Shown here: piece after piece, positions 41,224-50,956 of the stretch
Numbering within the stretch: position 1 is the stretch's first letter
Layout: every line of letters starts with the position of its first letter
Origin: Picochlorum sp. 'celeri'
Taxonomy: Eukaryota > Chlorophyta > Trebouxiophyceae
DNA: 64,000 bases
Direction of reading: 5' to 3'
NCBI GenBank assembly: GCA_010909725.1
Contig: JAACMV010000024.1
Span: 930,001-994,000, forward strand
Notes under the pieces: generated by a model
What the model saw: the letters and a program-made list of their open reading frames with translations, nothing else
What the model was told of the DNA's origin: nothing
The model's database searches: none
Made by a program: the position numbers and the translations under genes

Positions 41224-42576
41224 TTATGGCACAGATGTCGTGTCGGCATCCTGATCCAGTCGAACGCCGAGGCGCCATGCTGCCGAGGCTATTGTATTGT
41301 GCATCAATGCAGCAACAGTCATGGGGCCTACACCTCCAGGAACTGGCGAAATGGCAGCCGCTTTCCCCATCACAGACTGCATATCAACATCACCAACAAC
41401 ATGATACGCGTGTTGCTCCAACGCATCTGAGACAAGGGATGCATTTGCTGGAGCACACCTCAACTCTGTTGATGGTGGGTATACAATGTCATCACTATTC
41501 ATCTTCTCCGACACATCGCCGCCTACTACCGAGTCATCGTACACAGAATTAATTCCGACATCGAGAATTATCGCACCAGGTTTTATCCAGTCAGCCGTGA
41601 CAAGATCTGGATATCCTACAGCAATAACAAGAATATCAGCTGTGCCCGTCACAGCAGCAATGCTCTGAATATCTTCAGGGCTGGAAAAAGCCCCTTTATA
41701 CTGTCCACCATCATCCGATGAGGATTCTGAGCAATACGTCACCTGATATGGATGAGGAGGATCATCCATGCTCGTCCTCGAGCTCGTCACGGCCTGCCTC
41801 ACATCAGGCAGAGGAGAGGGTCCTTGGTAGGACACTGGCCGCCGACTCGATCGAAATATATCACAATACGAAGACCGATGAATAACCGTCACGGAAGCAG
41901 TCCCCTGATCTCGAAACAACATGGCCAATGGCATCCCAACTATATTACTATCTCCGACAATAACAACACGCTTCCCCTCAAACCCCACACCACTTCTCCG
42001 TAACAATTCTATACACCCCAACGCTGTACATGGGACAAATCGCGCCGTCCTCCCTCTCATCAACGTTCTCCCTACATTCAAAGGATGAAACCCATCCACA
42101 TCCTTCCTGGGGTCGAAATGCTCAATCACATCCTCCTCATCAATATGTTTTGGCAGAGGCAGTTGGACCAACACTCCATCAATGCAGGGATCCTTTGATA
42201 AACTCGTCACAGCCTGCCGAATCTGTCGCTGTGTCACATGATCCCCAGAAGGAAGATACTTGACCTGAGACATTATACCAACCCTATCACACGCTTCCTG
42301 CTTCCGCATCACATACACCTGACTGTCCACCCTGTCTCCCACCAAAACCACCCCCAACCCAGGAGGCCGCCCCGCTCTATCTCGAATCAATCGCGCATGC
42401 ACAGCCATCTCATCTTGCCAGTCCAACGACATCTGCTTACCATCCAACACGTCCGTTGTATACCCTCCACCACCCATGCTGCTCAGCTGCTGAGAACCTG
42501 AGGACAACCACCCCAGACCATTCCTGTTCCAAAGAAGCTGACCCATACGCTTCTGCTGCACCAGTCTCCACACCAT
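41224..42576 (-). CDS. folD: Methylenetetrahydrofolate dehydrogenase/cyclohydrolase (FolD)
   Basis: Best model: exons 41870-42576 and 41224-41680, 387 residues, with a 189 bp intron (GTATTG donor, TTCCAG acceptor). The intron is a multiple of three without stops, so the unspliced frame encodes 450 residues; removal gives VTVIHRSS-PEDIQSIAAVTGTADILVIAVG, close to family spacing. Key blocks are SQVYVMRKQEACDRVGI (catalytic Tyr and Lys), GVLVQLPLPKHID, PRKDVDGFHPLNVG, GDSNIVGMPLAMLF and ISPVPGGVGPMTVAALMHNT. The enzyme interconverts methylene-, methenyl- and formyl-THF using NADP. A leader of about 40 residues suggests an organelle. A further insertion of about 40 residues sits before VVGDVD. 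Confidence 0.88.
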   Translation of the reverse strand: MVWRLVQQKRMGQLLWNRNGLGWLSSGSQQLSSMGGGGYTTDVLDGKQMSLDWQDEMAVHARLIRDRAGRPPGLGVVLVGDRVDSQVYVMRKQEACDRVGIMSQVKYLPSGDHVTQRQIRQAVTSLSKDPCIDGVLVQLPLPKHIDEEDVIEHFDPRKDVDGFHPLNVGRTLMRGRTARFVPCTALGCIELLRRSGVGFEGKRVVIVGDSNIVGMPLAMLFRDQGTASVTVIHRSSYCDIFRSSRRPVSYQGPSPLPDVRQAVTSSRTSMDDPPHPYQVTYCSESSSDDGGQYKGAFSSPEDIQSIAAVTGTADILVIAVGYPDLVTADWIKPGAIILDVGINSVYDDSVVGGDVSEKMNSDDIVYPPSTELRCAPANASLVSDALEQHAYHVVGDVDMQSVMGKAAAISPVPGGVGPMTVAALMHNTIASAAWRLGVRLDQDADTTSVP

Positions 42577-42935
42577 TTGTACCTTGCGTATCAGACTATA
42601 TCAGACTATGGTTCCATGACAATAAGAATTTGCAATTTTAGGAAGTGAAATGAATACAACAGATGCCAGTCTGTCCATCCCCCAACCCCATAGTACGCCA
42701 TACATACAATCTTACAAGGATGATACTGAATAGGTATATCAGGCGTCTTATACGACGACCTGAATGTGATCGACCATCCATCCATTTTATTATAGTATCT
42801 TTTTACGGAAGAATTCTCAGATTTTTCCATGTCCACGGCAAAAAAGCAATGAAAGCAACCTCATCTCTCTGACACATACACACCAATACCAGCATTCTGT
42901 ATCAATTCCCAACAACCAGTAGATCCCAGTCGCCA
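42577..42935. promoter_or_regulatory. Divergent intergenic region, FolD / MsrB
   Basis: 359 bp between divergent starts. Nothing recognised. Confidence 0.35.
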
Positions 42936-43502
42936 ATGGCATTGTCACGACCGCTCTTGTCAACCTGTAGCAGAGCGTTTCACAGGAGCCACACGCGACC
43001 AACCACCCTTGCTCATTCCCACACATTTCGCCGAGGACAATCACGTACAACCATCATCATGGCAAGTGGGGAAGGATCGGTGCCATTGGACAAGTCGACG
43101 CCAGACAGCGTGTGGAAGGAACGCTTGACAGCACAGGAGTTCCAGGTGCTCCGGCTCAAAGGCACCGAGGCACCAGGCACGGGCGAATACAACGCATTTG
43201 AAGCTCCAGAGCAGGGTGGAACATTTGTGTGCAGAGGGTGCGGAGCACCCTTGTATGATTACAAGACAAAATTCAATTCTGGGTGTGGATGGCCAGCATT
43301 CTATGAAGAGCTTCCCGATACTGTCGAGAGATTTGAAGATACCAGTATGGGTATGAAGAGGGTAGAGATTACATGTAAGAACTGCGGTGGTCACCTTGGG
43401 CATGTCTTTGAGGGAGAAGGATTCCCAACTCCCACAGATCAGCGCCACTGTGTGAATTCATTAAGCATCAAGTTTGTTCCCAACAACAACAACAACAGTT
43501 AG
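42936..43502 (+). CDS. msrB: Peptide-methionine (R)-S-oxide reductase, organelle-targeted
   Basis: A 188-residue single-exon protein. The first 42 residues are Arg/Ser/His-rich without acids and end before MASGEG, fitting a plastid or mitochondrial leader; the internal Met would give a cytosolic form. The MsrB domain is complete: two zinc CxxC pairs (CRGC and CKNC), NSGCGWPAFYEEL, GGHLGHVFEGEG and the catalytic Cys in RHCVNSLSIKF. It reduces methionine-R-sulfoxide. The resolving Cys position in SGCGWP is retained, so thioredoxin recycling is likely. The protein ends in five Asn residues. Confidence 0.93.
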   Translation: MALSRPLLSTCSRAFHRSHTRPTTLAHSHTFRRGQSRTTIIMASGEGSVPLDKSTPDSVWKERLTAQEFQVLRLKGTEAPGTGEYNAFEAPEQGGTFVCRGCGAPLYDYKTKFNSGCGWPAFYEELPDTVERFEDTSMGMKRVEITCKNCGGHLGHVFEGEGFPTPTDQRHCVNSLSIKFVPNNNNNS

Positions 43503-43904
43503 GTATCATGATGATGTCTGGTTCTCTTTTAAGAGTGTGTTGTTGTCATCCTCAGGCCAGGCGTTTCAAGATGTACGCATCATGTAACATATATATATAG
43601 TCTCCATACCATAAGGTCTTGGCAATGATGCATGCCATCAGCTTCTTCTCTCTTCTTCGAAGAAGAAGATGAATCCAGCGGCATCTCACTGTGTGTATAT
43701 TCAGGGCTGTTGCGCCCATCTCTCAACAGAATATTATTAGCATATCAATAATAATAGTATATAGATAGTGTAGAGACAAGGTTGAAGCCATCAGAGCATT
43801 AAACACAACCGTAACGGTCAGAAGAAGAAATCATCCTTCGTCGTCAAATCAAAGACACAGACCTAGCACAATACAGAACATAGAATATTTATATAGTAAC
43901 ATAG
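43503..43904. other. Intergenic region with 16-nt palindrome
   Basis: 402 bp between MsrB and SEC22, same strand. TCTTCTTCGAAGAAGA at 43651-43666 is a perfect palindrome. A/T-rich sequence precedes the SEC22 start. Confidence 0.4.
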
Positions 43905-44573
43905 ATGGTGAAATTGACCTTGATTGCGAGGGTGCGGGATGGACTTCCGTTGGCAGAGGGATTGGACACTGACAAGGAGCATGACATGTTCACCTACAAG
44001 AGTCAGGCCAAGGCGATATTTAAGAAAATAGCATCTAATTATCCATCACAAAAGCCTGCCCCACGGGTATCCATCGAATCAGGGAGCTGCGTGTTCCATT
44101 ACATTGTTGATTCAAACAATGTCATGTACATGACTCTGACTGATAAGCAATACCCACGCAAGCTGGCGTATCAGTATCTGGATGAGCTCGCAAAGGAATT
44201 TTCATCTCTGTATGCGGGGCAGGTGGACTCTGTGACAAGGCCCTATGCGTTTATTAAGTTTGATACATTTATTCAAAAGACAAAAAAGGTGTATTTGGAT
44301 ACCAGGACGCAACGGAATATCGAGCGGTTGAATGCGGATTTGGCAGAGGTGCATTCTATTATGACCAAGAATATTCAGGATGTGTTGGGGCAGGGGGAGC
44401 GGTTAGACAGGATGACAGAGATGTCGAATATGTTGTCCCAGGATGCCAAGCAGTTGGCAGTCAAGGCCAAGGGCTTGTATCATCAGGCGCTTGTGAAAAA
44501 GTACCTTCCTTGGGTGGTTGTTATTGGTATTGTGCTGCTGGTCATGATTATTCGGTGGACTGTGTATTCTTGA
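43905..44573 (+). CDS. SEC22: SEC22-type longin SNARE
   Basis: A 222-residue single-exon protein. The longin domain (1-125) begins MVKLTLIARVRDGLPLAE and contains YLDELAKEFSSLY and RPYAFIKFDTFIQKTKK. The SNARE helix follows (about 137-195) and a C-terminal membrane anchor (WVVVIGIVLLVMIIRW). Sec22 drives ER-Golgi fusion and ER contact sites. The position that is the zero-layer arginine of R-SNAREs is glutamine here (Gln163 in VLGQGERLD), by alignment with VLERDQKLS of synaptobrevin. TGTAA at 44628. Confidence 0.93.
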   Translation: MVKLTLIARVRDGLPLAEGLDTDKEHDMFTYKSQAKAIFKKIASNYPSQKPAPRVSIESGSCVFHYIVDSNNVMYMTLTDKQYPRKLAYQYLDELAKEFSSLYAGQVDSVTRPYAFIKFDTFIQKTKKVYLDTRTQRNIERLNADLAEVHSIMTKNIQDVLGQGERLDRMTEMSNMLSQDAKQLAVKAKGLYHQALVKKYLPWVVVIGIVLLVMIIRWTVYS

Positions 44574-44627
44574 ACTACTACTTATTAGTTATTAATTGCT
44601 CTTGTTCTTCTTCTTCTTCAATAGTAG

Positions 44628-44632
44628 TGTAA
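44628..44632 (+). terminator. TGTAA poly(A) signal of SEC22
   Basis: TGTAA 55 nt after the stop codon. Confidence 0.45.
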
Positions 44633-44724
44633 AAACTGCTGCTACATCTCTACTGATCTATTATTATTGATACTCATGAGCTAAGAATATGCAAACAAAT
44701 CTTTCATTTCTTGGAATCAATCAA

Positions 44725-45093
44725 TCAGTTCATCCGAGTCTGAGAATCTTCAAGCTGCTGATCATCACCATTCTGGTCATCATCTGTAGATGTCACACAG
44801 GGAGGCTCAAATGTGCCATCAGTCTTTTTTCGAACAAGGCACAGCACAGAGCCATTTTCAATGTTGCTGTCTACCAGGCTCTTGGTGCCATCCAGCATTG
44901 TCTCCTCGGCTGTCATCAAGGCTATATCTTCTGGGCCACACACTCGAACATCACCATCACCGAGACTAGTGTCTGTGCTGCTGCCCTGTGAAAAGAGACT
45001 CGAGTACACCGAGTCTCTCACTGTATTGACAGAGTCACTCGGTTGCGCTCTAACAAACAGCGTCAGTCGTCGTCGTTTCACTTTGACATACAT
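44725..45093 (-). CDS. Elongin B-like ubiquitin-fold protein
   Basis: A 122-residue single-exon protein. MYVKVKRRRLTLFVRAQPSDSVNTVRDSV at the start, DIALM...TMLDGTKSLVDSNIENGSVLCLVRKK in the middle, and TFEPPCVTSTDDD at the end match the elongin B layout (MIRRHKTTIFTDAKESSTV, LLDDGKTLGE, DDTFEALCIEPFS). Elongin B with elongin C recruits substrate receptors to Cullin-RING ligases and stimulates elongin A. It is a ubiquitin-like fold but not conjugated. No leader or membrane segment. It converges with SEC22 and diverges from RFC2. Confidence 0.68.
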   Translation of the reverse strand: MYVKVKRRRLTLFVRAQPSDSVNTVRDSVYSSLFSQGSSTDTSLGDGDVRVCGPEDIALMTAEETMLDGTKSLVDSNIENGSVLCLVRKKTDGTFEPPCVTSTDDDQNGDDQQLEDSQTRMN

Positions 45094-45348
45094 TATCTAT
45101 TATCTATGTATTTGAGAATGGAAAAGCAAGTGATGCGACTACGCCAGTAGGGAAGAAGAAGAAGAGAGAGCCATCGATCATTTCCTGATACACAGCCAAT
45201 GTCCGATCAAATACCCCTGTTGATGGGACAAGGAATATTTTACCTTTTTTAAAATTCAAATGTCGTCAATCACGCCATCTATGGATATACTATGCCCATA
45301 GTCATGGCTGTATTACATAGAATTTAGAAACTATATTCATTTATAATA

Positions 45349-46499
45349 ATGACTGCTGCGCCCATGGATGTGGAGCACCCACAGGGGGGTGCTGGTTCCT
45401 CATCCCGTTCCAAAACAAACAGACTACTCCCATGGGTACGCCTTGTATATGTATGATCTATCGATATATTTATTTATATGACCATGAATTCATAGTAAGA
45501 TAACAGAATACGGATTGATCGGTGTCATCATACTGATGATTGTTGCAGGTGGAAAAGTATAGGCCTCATAAGATCAAGGACATTGTTGGGAACGTTGAGG
45601 CGGTTTCGAGGTTACAGATTATAGCTGAAGAGGGTAATGTGCCCAATATGATTTTATCAGGGCCTCCTGGGACGGGAAAGACAACGTCAGTGTTGTGTTT
45701 ATGCCATGAGTTGTTGGGTGCCAAGTACAAAGAGGCTGTGTTGGAGCTGAATGCATCTGATGACAGAGGGATTGATGTTGTGAGGAATAAGATCAAGATG
45801 TTTGCGCAGCAAAAGGTATCGTTGCCTCCTGGGAGACACAAGGTTGTGATTTTGGATGAAGCTGATTCGATGACAGCAAGTGCGCAGCAGGCTCTGAGGA
45901 GAACGATGGAGTTGTATTCCAAGACGACTCGCTTTGCGTTTGCATGCAACATGTCTTCAAAGATTATAGAGCCGTTGCAGAGTCGATGCGCGATTGTTAG
46001 GTTTTCGAAATTGAGCGATAAGGAGGTTTTGGATAGATTGGTGACTGTGTGTCAAGCAGAGTCACTGGCGTACACAAATGATGGGCTAGAAGCTGTTATT
46101 TTTACAGCGGATGGTGATATGAGGCAAGCGCTGAATAGTTTGCAAGCAACTGCGAATGGGTTTGGTTTGATTAATCAAGAAAATGTGTTCAAAGTGTGTG
46201 ATCAGCCACATCCCATGTTGGTATCAAACATTATTAAAAAGTGTCTGGAAGCCAAGATTGATGAGGCATATGATGGGATGAAGGCGCTGTATGATATGGG
46301 GTATTCTGCGTCGGATATCATTACAATCATGTTCCGGGTGGTGAAGAATTATCAGGCTATGAATGAGTTTCTCAAGCTGGAATACGTGAAAAACATTGGA
46401 AACTGTCATATGAGGATTGTAGATGGTGTGGATTCCAGGTTGCAGCTGTCTGGGTTGCTGGCGGATTTATGCAAACTTACCTTGAGAAGCCAGAGCTGA
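45349..46499 (+). CDS. RFC2: Replication factor C subunit 2 (clamp loader)
   Basis: Exons 45349-45435 and 45549-46499 (113 bp, GTACGC donor), 345 residues. The join reads [19 protein letters not shown], the RFC box. AAA+ motifs are complete: Walker [11 protein letters not shown], Walker [12 protein letters not shown], sensor 1 region [11 protein letters not shown], and the trans-acting SRC motif in [47 protein letters not shown] matches the RFC2 (yeast Rfc4) branch rather than RFC4 or RFC5. It loads PCNA at primer ends. TGTAA lies 18 nt after the stop. Confidence 0.93.
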
Positions 46500-46516
46500 T
46501 AGTGTTGACTCTTTAA

Positions 46517-46521
46517 TGTAA
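46517..46521 (+). terminator. TGTAA poly(A) signal of RFC2
   Basis: TGTAA 18 nt after the stop codon. Confidence 0.5.
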
Positions 46522-46661
46522 TAATTATTAGTAGTAGTATTGTGATGACTGGGTTGTACATTGAGTGATTGGTTGGTTCAGGTGTCACGTATTCCACTGA
46601 GAGGCTGTTGAAACTGTTCAATTCAACCGATTGATAGATCTGTCACATTATACCCATTAAA

Positions 46662-48100
46662 ATGAATCATTATTCAATGAAAGGTTTTATGAAGAGTACA
46701 TATGCCCCACAGGTGGGATGTGGGCGACGCATTCCGCATGTGAGGAGAGTGACTCCAAGGATCGATGGCAGGTATGGTGCGATTGGGACAATGTATGATG
46801 CGAATAGGCTTTACATGAGATGATGTAAACTATAGGATTACTGCGAAGCAGTCTGCTGTGAGTAGAAAAACTGCTGCGACTGGCACAAAGAGTAGTGGTT
46901 CATACTTGAATGTGACTGGCTTTCCCTTTCCACTCGGTCCTCTTACCCAGAGACAGACAATCCGGCGGGAGGTATGTGTTTTTATTCGTATAGACTTGTC
47001 ATATAATAATACATCAAACGCTGTAGATGAGTAGTAGCTGGATGGATATTGACATGCAGATTGAAAAGGGAGTGATGTGGGTATTTGAGCAACCCCAATC
47101 CCTTGGCTTTAGTAATGTCACGACCAATGTTAGAATGGTTGTGATTAAATTGAAAAGTGGTGGGCTTTGGGTACATGCGCCAATCGCTCCGACAAAAGAG
47201 TGTCTGGCTCTGCTCAAAGAGTTGGATGCTCCTGTCGAATACATCATTCTCCCCACATTTGCGTACGAGCATAAAATATTTGTGGGCCCCTTTGCACGGC
47301 GTTTCCCGAAAGCAAAAGTATATGTCGCGCCGAAACAGTGGAGTTGGCCGATCAATTTACCAGTTCAACTGTTTGGCATCTTCCCCACGGGGGTTCTCAA
47401 GAATGATGACACAGAGACGCCCTGGGCCGATGAGATTGAGCAGAAAGTACTCATCTCCAGCGTCGGAATCGGACCGTACATAGAAGTAGCGTTTTTTCAT
47501 AAGAAGACAAAGACGCTCCTGGTGACAGATGCTGTCATTTCTGTGCCATCACAGCCACCCAGTCTGGTGGAGGAGGCCAATCTGATTGATGCAGCCAAGT
47601 CTAATTTCTTCGTCAAAGTATTAGCAGGGGATAAAGCTTTGGAACCAGTCAACGGAGTGCCATTGCAACCAGATACATTGACACCTGCTGTGCGAGATTT
47701 GGGATGGAAGAGAATGGCCCTTCAGATCTTGTACATTGTACCAGGAGATTTACGAGATCCAACTAAAGGATTTGCAGCAATCGCAAATCGTCTCATCGTT
47801 GGTCCAATCCTGAAGACGCTCGTCTTCTCTACAGAACCAGAGTTGAGCAAAGAATGGATTGATGACATTTGTAGCAGCTGGAAATTCACTCAGATTGTTC
47901 CAGCACATTTCACTGCACCAATCAAGGCAGGGCCAAAGGATTTGCGCAAAGCATTTTCATTCTTGGATGGAAACAAGTCGAACACCGGCTCGATTTTCGA
48001 CAAGCTCTTTTCCTCAGAATTCTCATACCCAGATGAGGATATTAAAGCACTCGATGCTGCCAAGCAATTCTTAGTCAACATTGGCGCCGTCAAAAAGTAA
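46662..48100 (+). CDS. Plant-type DUF4336 protein, plastid-targeted
   Basis: Exons 46662-46771, 46836-46971 and 47060-48100, 428 residues. Introns are 64 bp and 88 bp. The acceptor at 47059 was chosen over 47026 because RRE-IEKGVMWVFEQPQSLGF then follows plant family members directly. Exon 1 and the start of exon 2 form a basic transit peptide of about 60 residues. The core has the DUF4336 hallmarks NVRMVVIKLKSGGLWVHAPIAPTKE, YIILPTFAYEHKIFVGPFARRFP and VYVAPKQWSWPINLP, plus VTDAV and VPAHF blocks reminiscent of a metallo-beta-lactamase fold without the full zinc set. No biochemical function is established. Confidence 0.85.
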
Positions 48101-48165
48101 TCTATAGCGTTCTTCTTCATATTACAATATCAATAATAAATATGATCATCATCAGCAGCAGAACA

Positions 48166-48591
48166 TCACGATGCCTTGACCATGTCAACATCATCAGCCC
48201 CTTCCTCTCCCAAGGCCATCAAATTGAACAACTTGTTGTTCAACTTCTCAATCTTTTTCAAGTCAGACACCTGATCAGTCTTATATTGTAAGCACTGCAC
48301 ATCATCCTTGCCCATCATTTATGTATGAACTCGATTCGACAACATGTACAATAATAATACCAAGTACAACAAGTGTTCAGTGTAGAGACCCAACTAGTTG
48401 TTGCAAGAGAGACTAGCGTCTTTTTATCAATAATAGGCATCTAAAACACGCACAGTTGTATCATCCGTTACTTTAACTACTAATTTTCCATCGCAATGGC
48501 GGTATTTCATGCTATATCGAGTCTTTAAGGGATTGGATTTGTACAAATCCTCCGCTTGAATTAAGAAGGACTCTACCGTCTCTAAATACAT
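48166..48591 (-). CDS. SRP9: Signal recognition particle 9 kDa protein
   Basis: Exons 48454-48591 and 48166-48294 (159 bp, GTGCGT donor), 88 residues; human SRP9 has 86. MYLETVESFLIQAEDLYKSNPLKTRYSMKYRHCDGKLVVKVTDDTT joins CLQYKTDQVSDLKKIEKLNNKLFNLM, copying SRP9 (KYRHSDGNLCVKVTDD, VYKTDQAQDVKKIEKF). SRP9 with SRP14 binds the Alu domain of SRP RNA and gives elongation arrest. Phase 0 at both sites. The start Met is directly in front of the first conserved strand. Confidence 0.9.
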
Positions 48592-48857
48592 TGCATTCGC
48601 TTCTGCATACAAAAGATATGTATTATTTAAAATATAGAACGGTACCTGCGTCACAGATACGAACAAAATCAACCAAGGGACGACGCGTGTTGTCTCACGC
48701 TCCCTTTCTACAGTCTCCTATCAAAATTCCTGTTTGATGGGATTCGTTGAACAAGCCAACGCCAGCCCATGCATGACAGTAATATGCGTCGCTGGGTCCC
48801 CCCACCAGGAGCAGATGTAAATCATTTCTCCTCAAGATATCGTCAATACACGCGTAG

Positions 48858-49364
48858 ATGGCATCCCCAGAGCCAATGCCTGCCGTGACAGAGGGAGACC
48901 AGAACGGTATCAGCAGCATATTCCATAATGGAGCGTTTGTAGCGTCCTTTCTCGGATTTTTGTTTGCTCAGGTTGCTAAAGTGTTTACACACTACTATGT
49001 AAACCAAGAGTGGGACATATCGCGGTGTTACAGCTCTGGAGGGATGCCGTCGTCTCACACATCCCTGGTCATGGGCTTAACAACCTCCATTGCAGTCATC
49101 TACGGTGTCTCTAGTCCATTTTTTGCCATCTCTCTGATGTTTTCTTTGATAGTTATGTATGACGCAACGGGGGTGAGGTTGCATGCTGGCAAGCAGGCGT
49201 CTGTGTTGAACATGATCATTACAGAACTGCCACCAGATCACCCTGTGAGTTCGACGACAGCCCAGCTGAAAGATTCTTTGGGACATACGCCTGTTCAAGT
49301 TGCTATAGGAGCTATTGTTGGTATCGTGATAGGGTATATCGTTGGCTTTCTGTATACATTATGA
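48858..49364 (+). CDS. DUF212 / haloperoxidase-related membrane protein
   Basis: A 168-residue single-exon protein. It has the DUF212 blocks FVASFLGFLFAQVAKVF, SSGGMPSSHTSLVMGLTTSIAV, FSLIVMYDATGVRLHAGKQA and LKDSLGHTPVQVAIGAIVG, with four to five hydrophobic helices. It is annotated in plants as acid phosphatase/vanadium-dependent haloperoxidase-related; the PSSH and GHT segments recall PAP2 phosphatases but the full catalytic set is absent. Bacterial (YuiD) and plastid members exist. No long transit peptide is visible here. Diverges from SRP9. Confidence 0.88.
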   Translation: MASPEPMPAVTEGDQNGISSIFHNGAFVASFLGFLFAQVAKVFTHYYVNQEWDISRCYSSGGMPSSHTSLVMGLTTSIAVIYGVSSPFFAISLMFSLIVMYDATGVRLHAGKQASVLNMIITELPPDHPVSSTTAQLKDSLGHTPVQVAIGAIVGIVIGYIVGFLYTL

Positions 49365-49842
49365 CAAGGTATTCATAGTAATGTTGCCCAACTGGCAAGG
49401 TGTTTTGGCACTAGAATGTATAGAATTGAATCAGAAGACTTGAAGGTAGACTATATTTTATTAATGAATCGTGAGATGATTTCTTGAGGGATGTACAGAT
49501 GTACATCATTTGATACAATTTCCCTGGTAAAAAAAAATGCACGTCTGTGTTTTTATGCATTGTTGCTTTCTGCCTTTTTTTTTTTTGTCTCTCTCTCTAC
49601 GTTTGTTTGCTTCCGATACGCCCCCCTTATGTATGTCTGTGCTGAGAAACTTGTCAACATAGGGGATGGTTGATTCATTGTTTGCCGGCAAAGCAACCAT
49701 CATCTTCTTGTAAGATGAAGAAGCAGAAGGAATAAAGATTGACAATCATCATTCCTGAAGAGATGGAGTCGTCATTATTGATTTGAGTATATGATTTTTT
49801 TTTCCTTTAAAATTCATTATTAAGGACATTAGTGTATCAATC
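49365..49842. other. A/T-rich intergenic region
   Basis: 478 bp before the GNA1 start. It has A and T homopolymers (near 49527 and 49577-49586) and a short TC microsatellite after it. No gene seen. Confidence 0.4.
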
Positions 49843-50419
49843 ATGGGCATTGGTGCGTCGTCGCCGAAGAAGAATTTCGGCAAGGCAGGATCGGAACGAC
49901 AACTGGACGAGTCGCTCGTGATTCGGTTGCTCGATAAGGATGATTACTCAAAAGGTGTGTGTCAAATAATATGACATGGTGTACAGGTGGCATTGTGCTC
50001 ATGGCGGTGACTGTGTAGGATATTTGACACTGCTGTCTCAACTGACAACTGTTGGGGAATACTCAAAGGAACAATTTCAGCAACGATGGGAGGAGATTAA
50101 TGCACGATCGGATACATACAGGATATATGTTATCGAAGATACCGCCAAGAATACAATTATAGGGACTGCGACATTGCTAGTTGAGCTCAAATTCATACGG
50201 GGGTGCAATTCCTGCGGGCATATTGAAGATGTTGTTGTGGATTCGTCGTATCGAGGGAAGCAGCTTGGAAAACGATTGATCGATCGATTACGAGAAGATG
50301 CGAAAGAGATGAAATGTTACAAGATAATTTTAGACTGCTCAGAGTCGAATCAGGCATTTTATGAAAAATGTGGTTTGCAGAGAAAAGAAATTCAAATGGT
50401 GGAGTACCTATCCGCCTAA
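49843..50419 (+). CDS. GNA1: Glucosamine-6-phosphate N-acetyltransferase (GNA1)
   Basis: Exons 49843-49954 and 50019-50419 (64 bp, GTGTGT donor), 170 residues. The join gives LDKDDYSK-GYLTLLSQLTTVGEYSKEQF, the GNA1 opening. GNAT motifs follow: VIEDTAKNTIIGTATLLVE, HIEDVVVDSSYRGKQLGKRLID (acetyl-CoA loop RGKQLG) and YKIILDCSESNQAFYEKCGL. The enzyme makes GlcNAc-6-P for UDP-GlcNAc and N-glycans. Exon 1 has a short Ser/Lys-rich head. Its last 12 coding bases overlap the convergent Ycf20-like gene. Confidence 0.9.
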
Positions 50420-50956
50420 TTTTAAAGCGTCGGCGAGCATGGAAACAACTACTCCAATTTTAAAGTAGTTGGCAAACCAAAGTTTGAGAGAAGGATTTGG
50501 GGTCGAGTAGAAGATTGTCGTGACCACCTCGTAAAATATCAATGTCACAATGCCGGCAAACACGTCATTAATGGCTAGAGCTCCGAATGTCAATGTAACA
50601 ATATTACCTGCGTAAAATCCTGCACCTGCTGATATACCACACCATGCTACTCTTCTTGCGATGTATTTTTCATCAAAGTACCTGTCTATTCTTCTAGGAA
50701 TAGACAGGATGAATGGCACCAATCTCTTCCTCGGGATTACAGGGGTGTTGTTGTTGTTGTTTCCGTCGTCAGAGGATGCAGCCATCACAACTGATCTGCT
50801 AGCGTTATTCCTGCGACATGAGCTTAGTCTCTGCAGACCCATCAGTATGCTGGCAGTTCTTTTCCTAGGGTTGTGTAGTTTCAAGCTGCACGCTGTCACC
50901 TTGTGGACTGAGCATGCAGCATCTCTGCTATTGCATGCTGTAATGCGCGACATCAT
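50408..50956 (-). CDS. Ycf20-like plastid membrane protein (DUF565)
   Basis: A 182-residue single-exon protein from the first ATG (50956). Residues 1-65 are Arg/Ser/Asn-rich with few acids, a plastid transit peptide. The core is hydrophobic: GAGFYAGNIVTLTFGALAINDVFAGIVTLIFYEVVTTIFYS and the closing SLKLWFANYFKIGVVVSMLADALKLG, the Ycf20 signature. In Chlamydomonas a nuclear Ycf20 relative is linked to non-photochemical quenching; function is otherwise open. Overlaps GNA1 tail-to-tail by 12 bp. Diverges from the DUF1996 gene. Confidence 0.8.
   Translation of the reverse strand: MMSRITACNSRDAACSVHKVTACSLKLHNPRKRTASILMGLQRLSSCRRNNASRSVVMAASSDDGNNNNNTPVIPRKRLVPFILSIPRRIDRYFDEKYIARRVAWCGISAGAGFYAGNIVTLTFGALAINDVFAGIVTLIFYEVVTTIFYSTPNPSLKLWFANYFKIGVVVSMLADALKLGG

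Noticed and set aside
43651..43666. Heat-shock element in the 16-nt palindrome TCTTCTTCGAAGAAGA
   Set aside because: The GAA/TTC units do not have the 2-nt spacing required by HSE; only the palindrome is reported.
46972..47026. A 55 bp intron in the DUF4336 gene
   Set aside because: The acceptor at 47059 joins the conserved plant sequence directly, without 11 extra residues.
48695..48919. Minus-strand 74-codon frame next to SRP9
   Set aside because: It is antisense to the start of the DUF212 gene and has no conserved features; SRP9 is complete without it.
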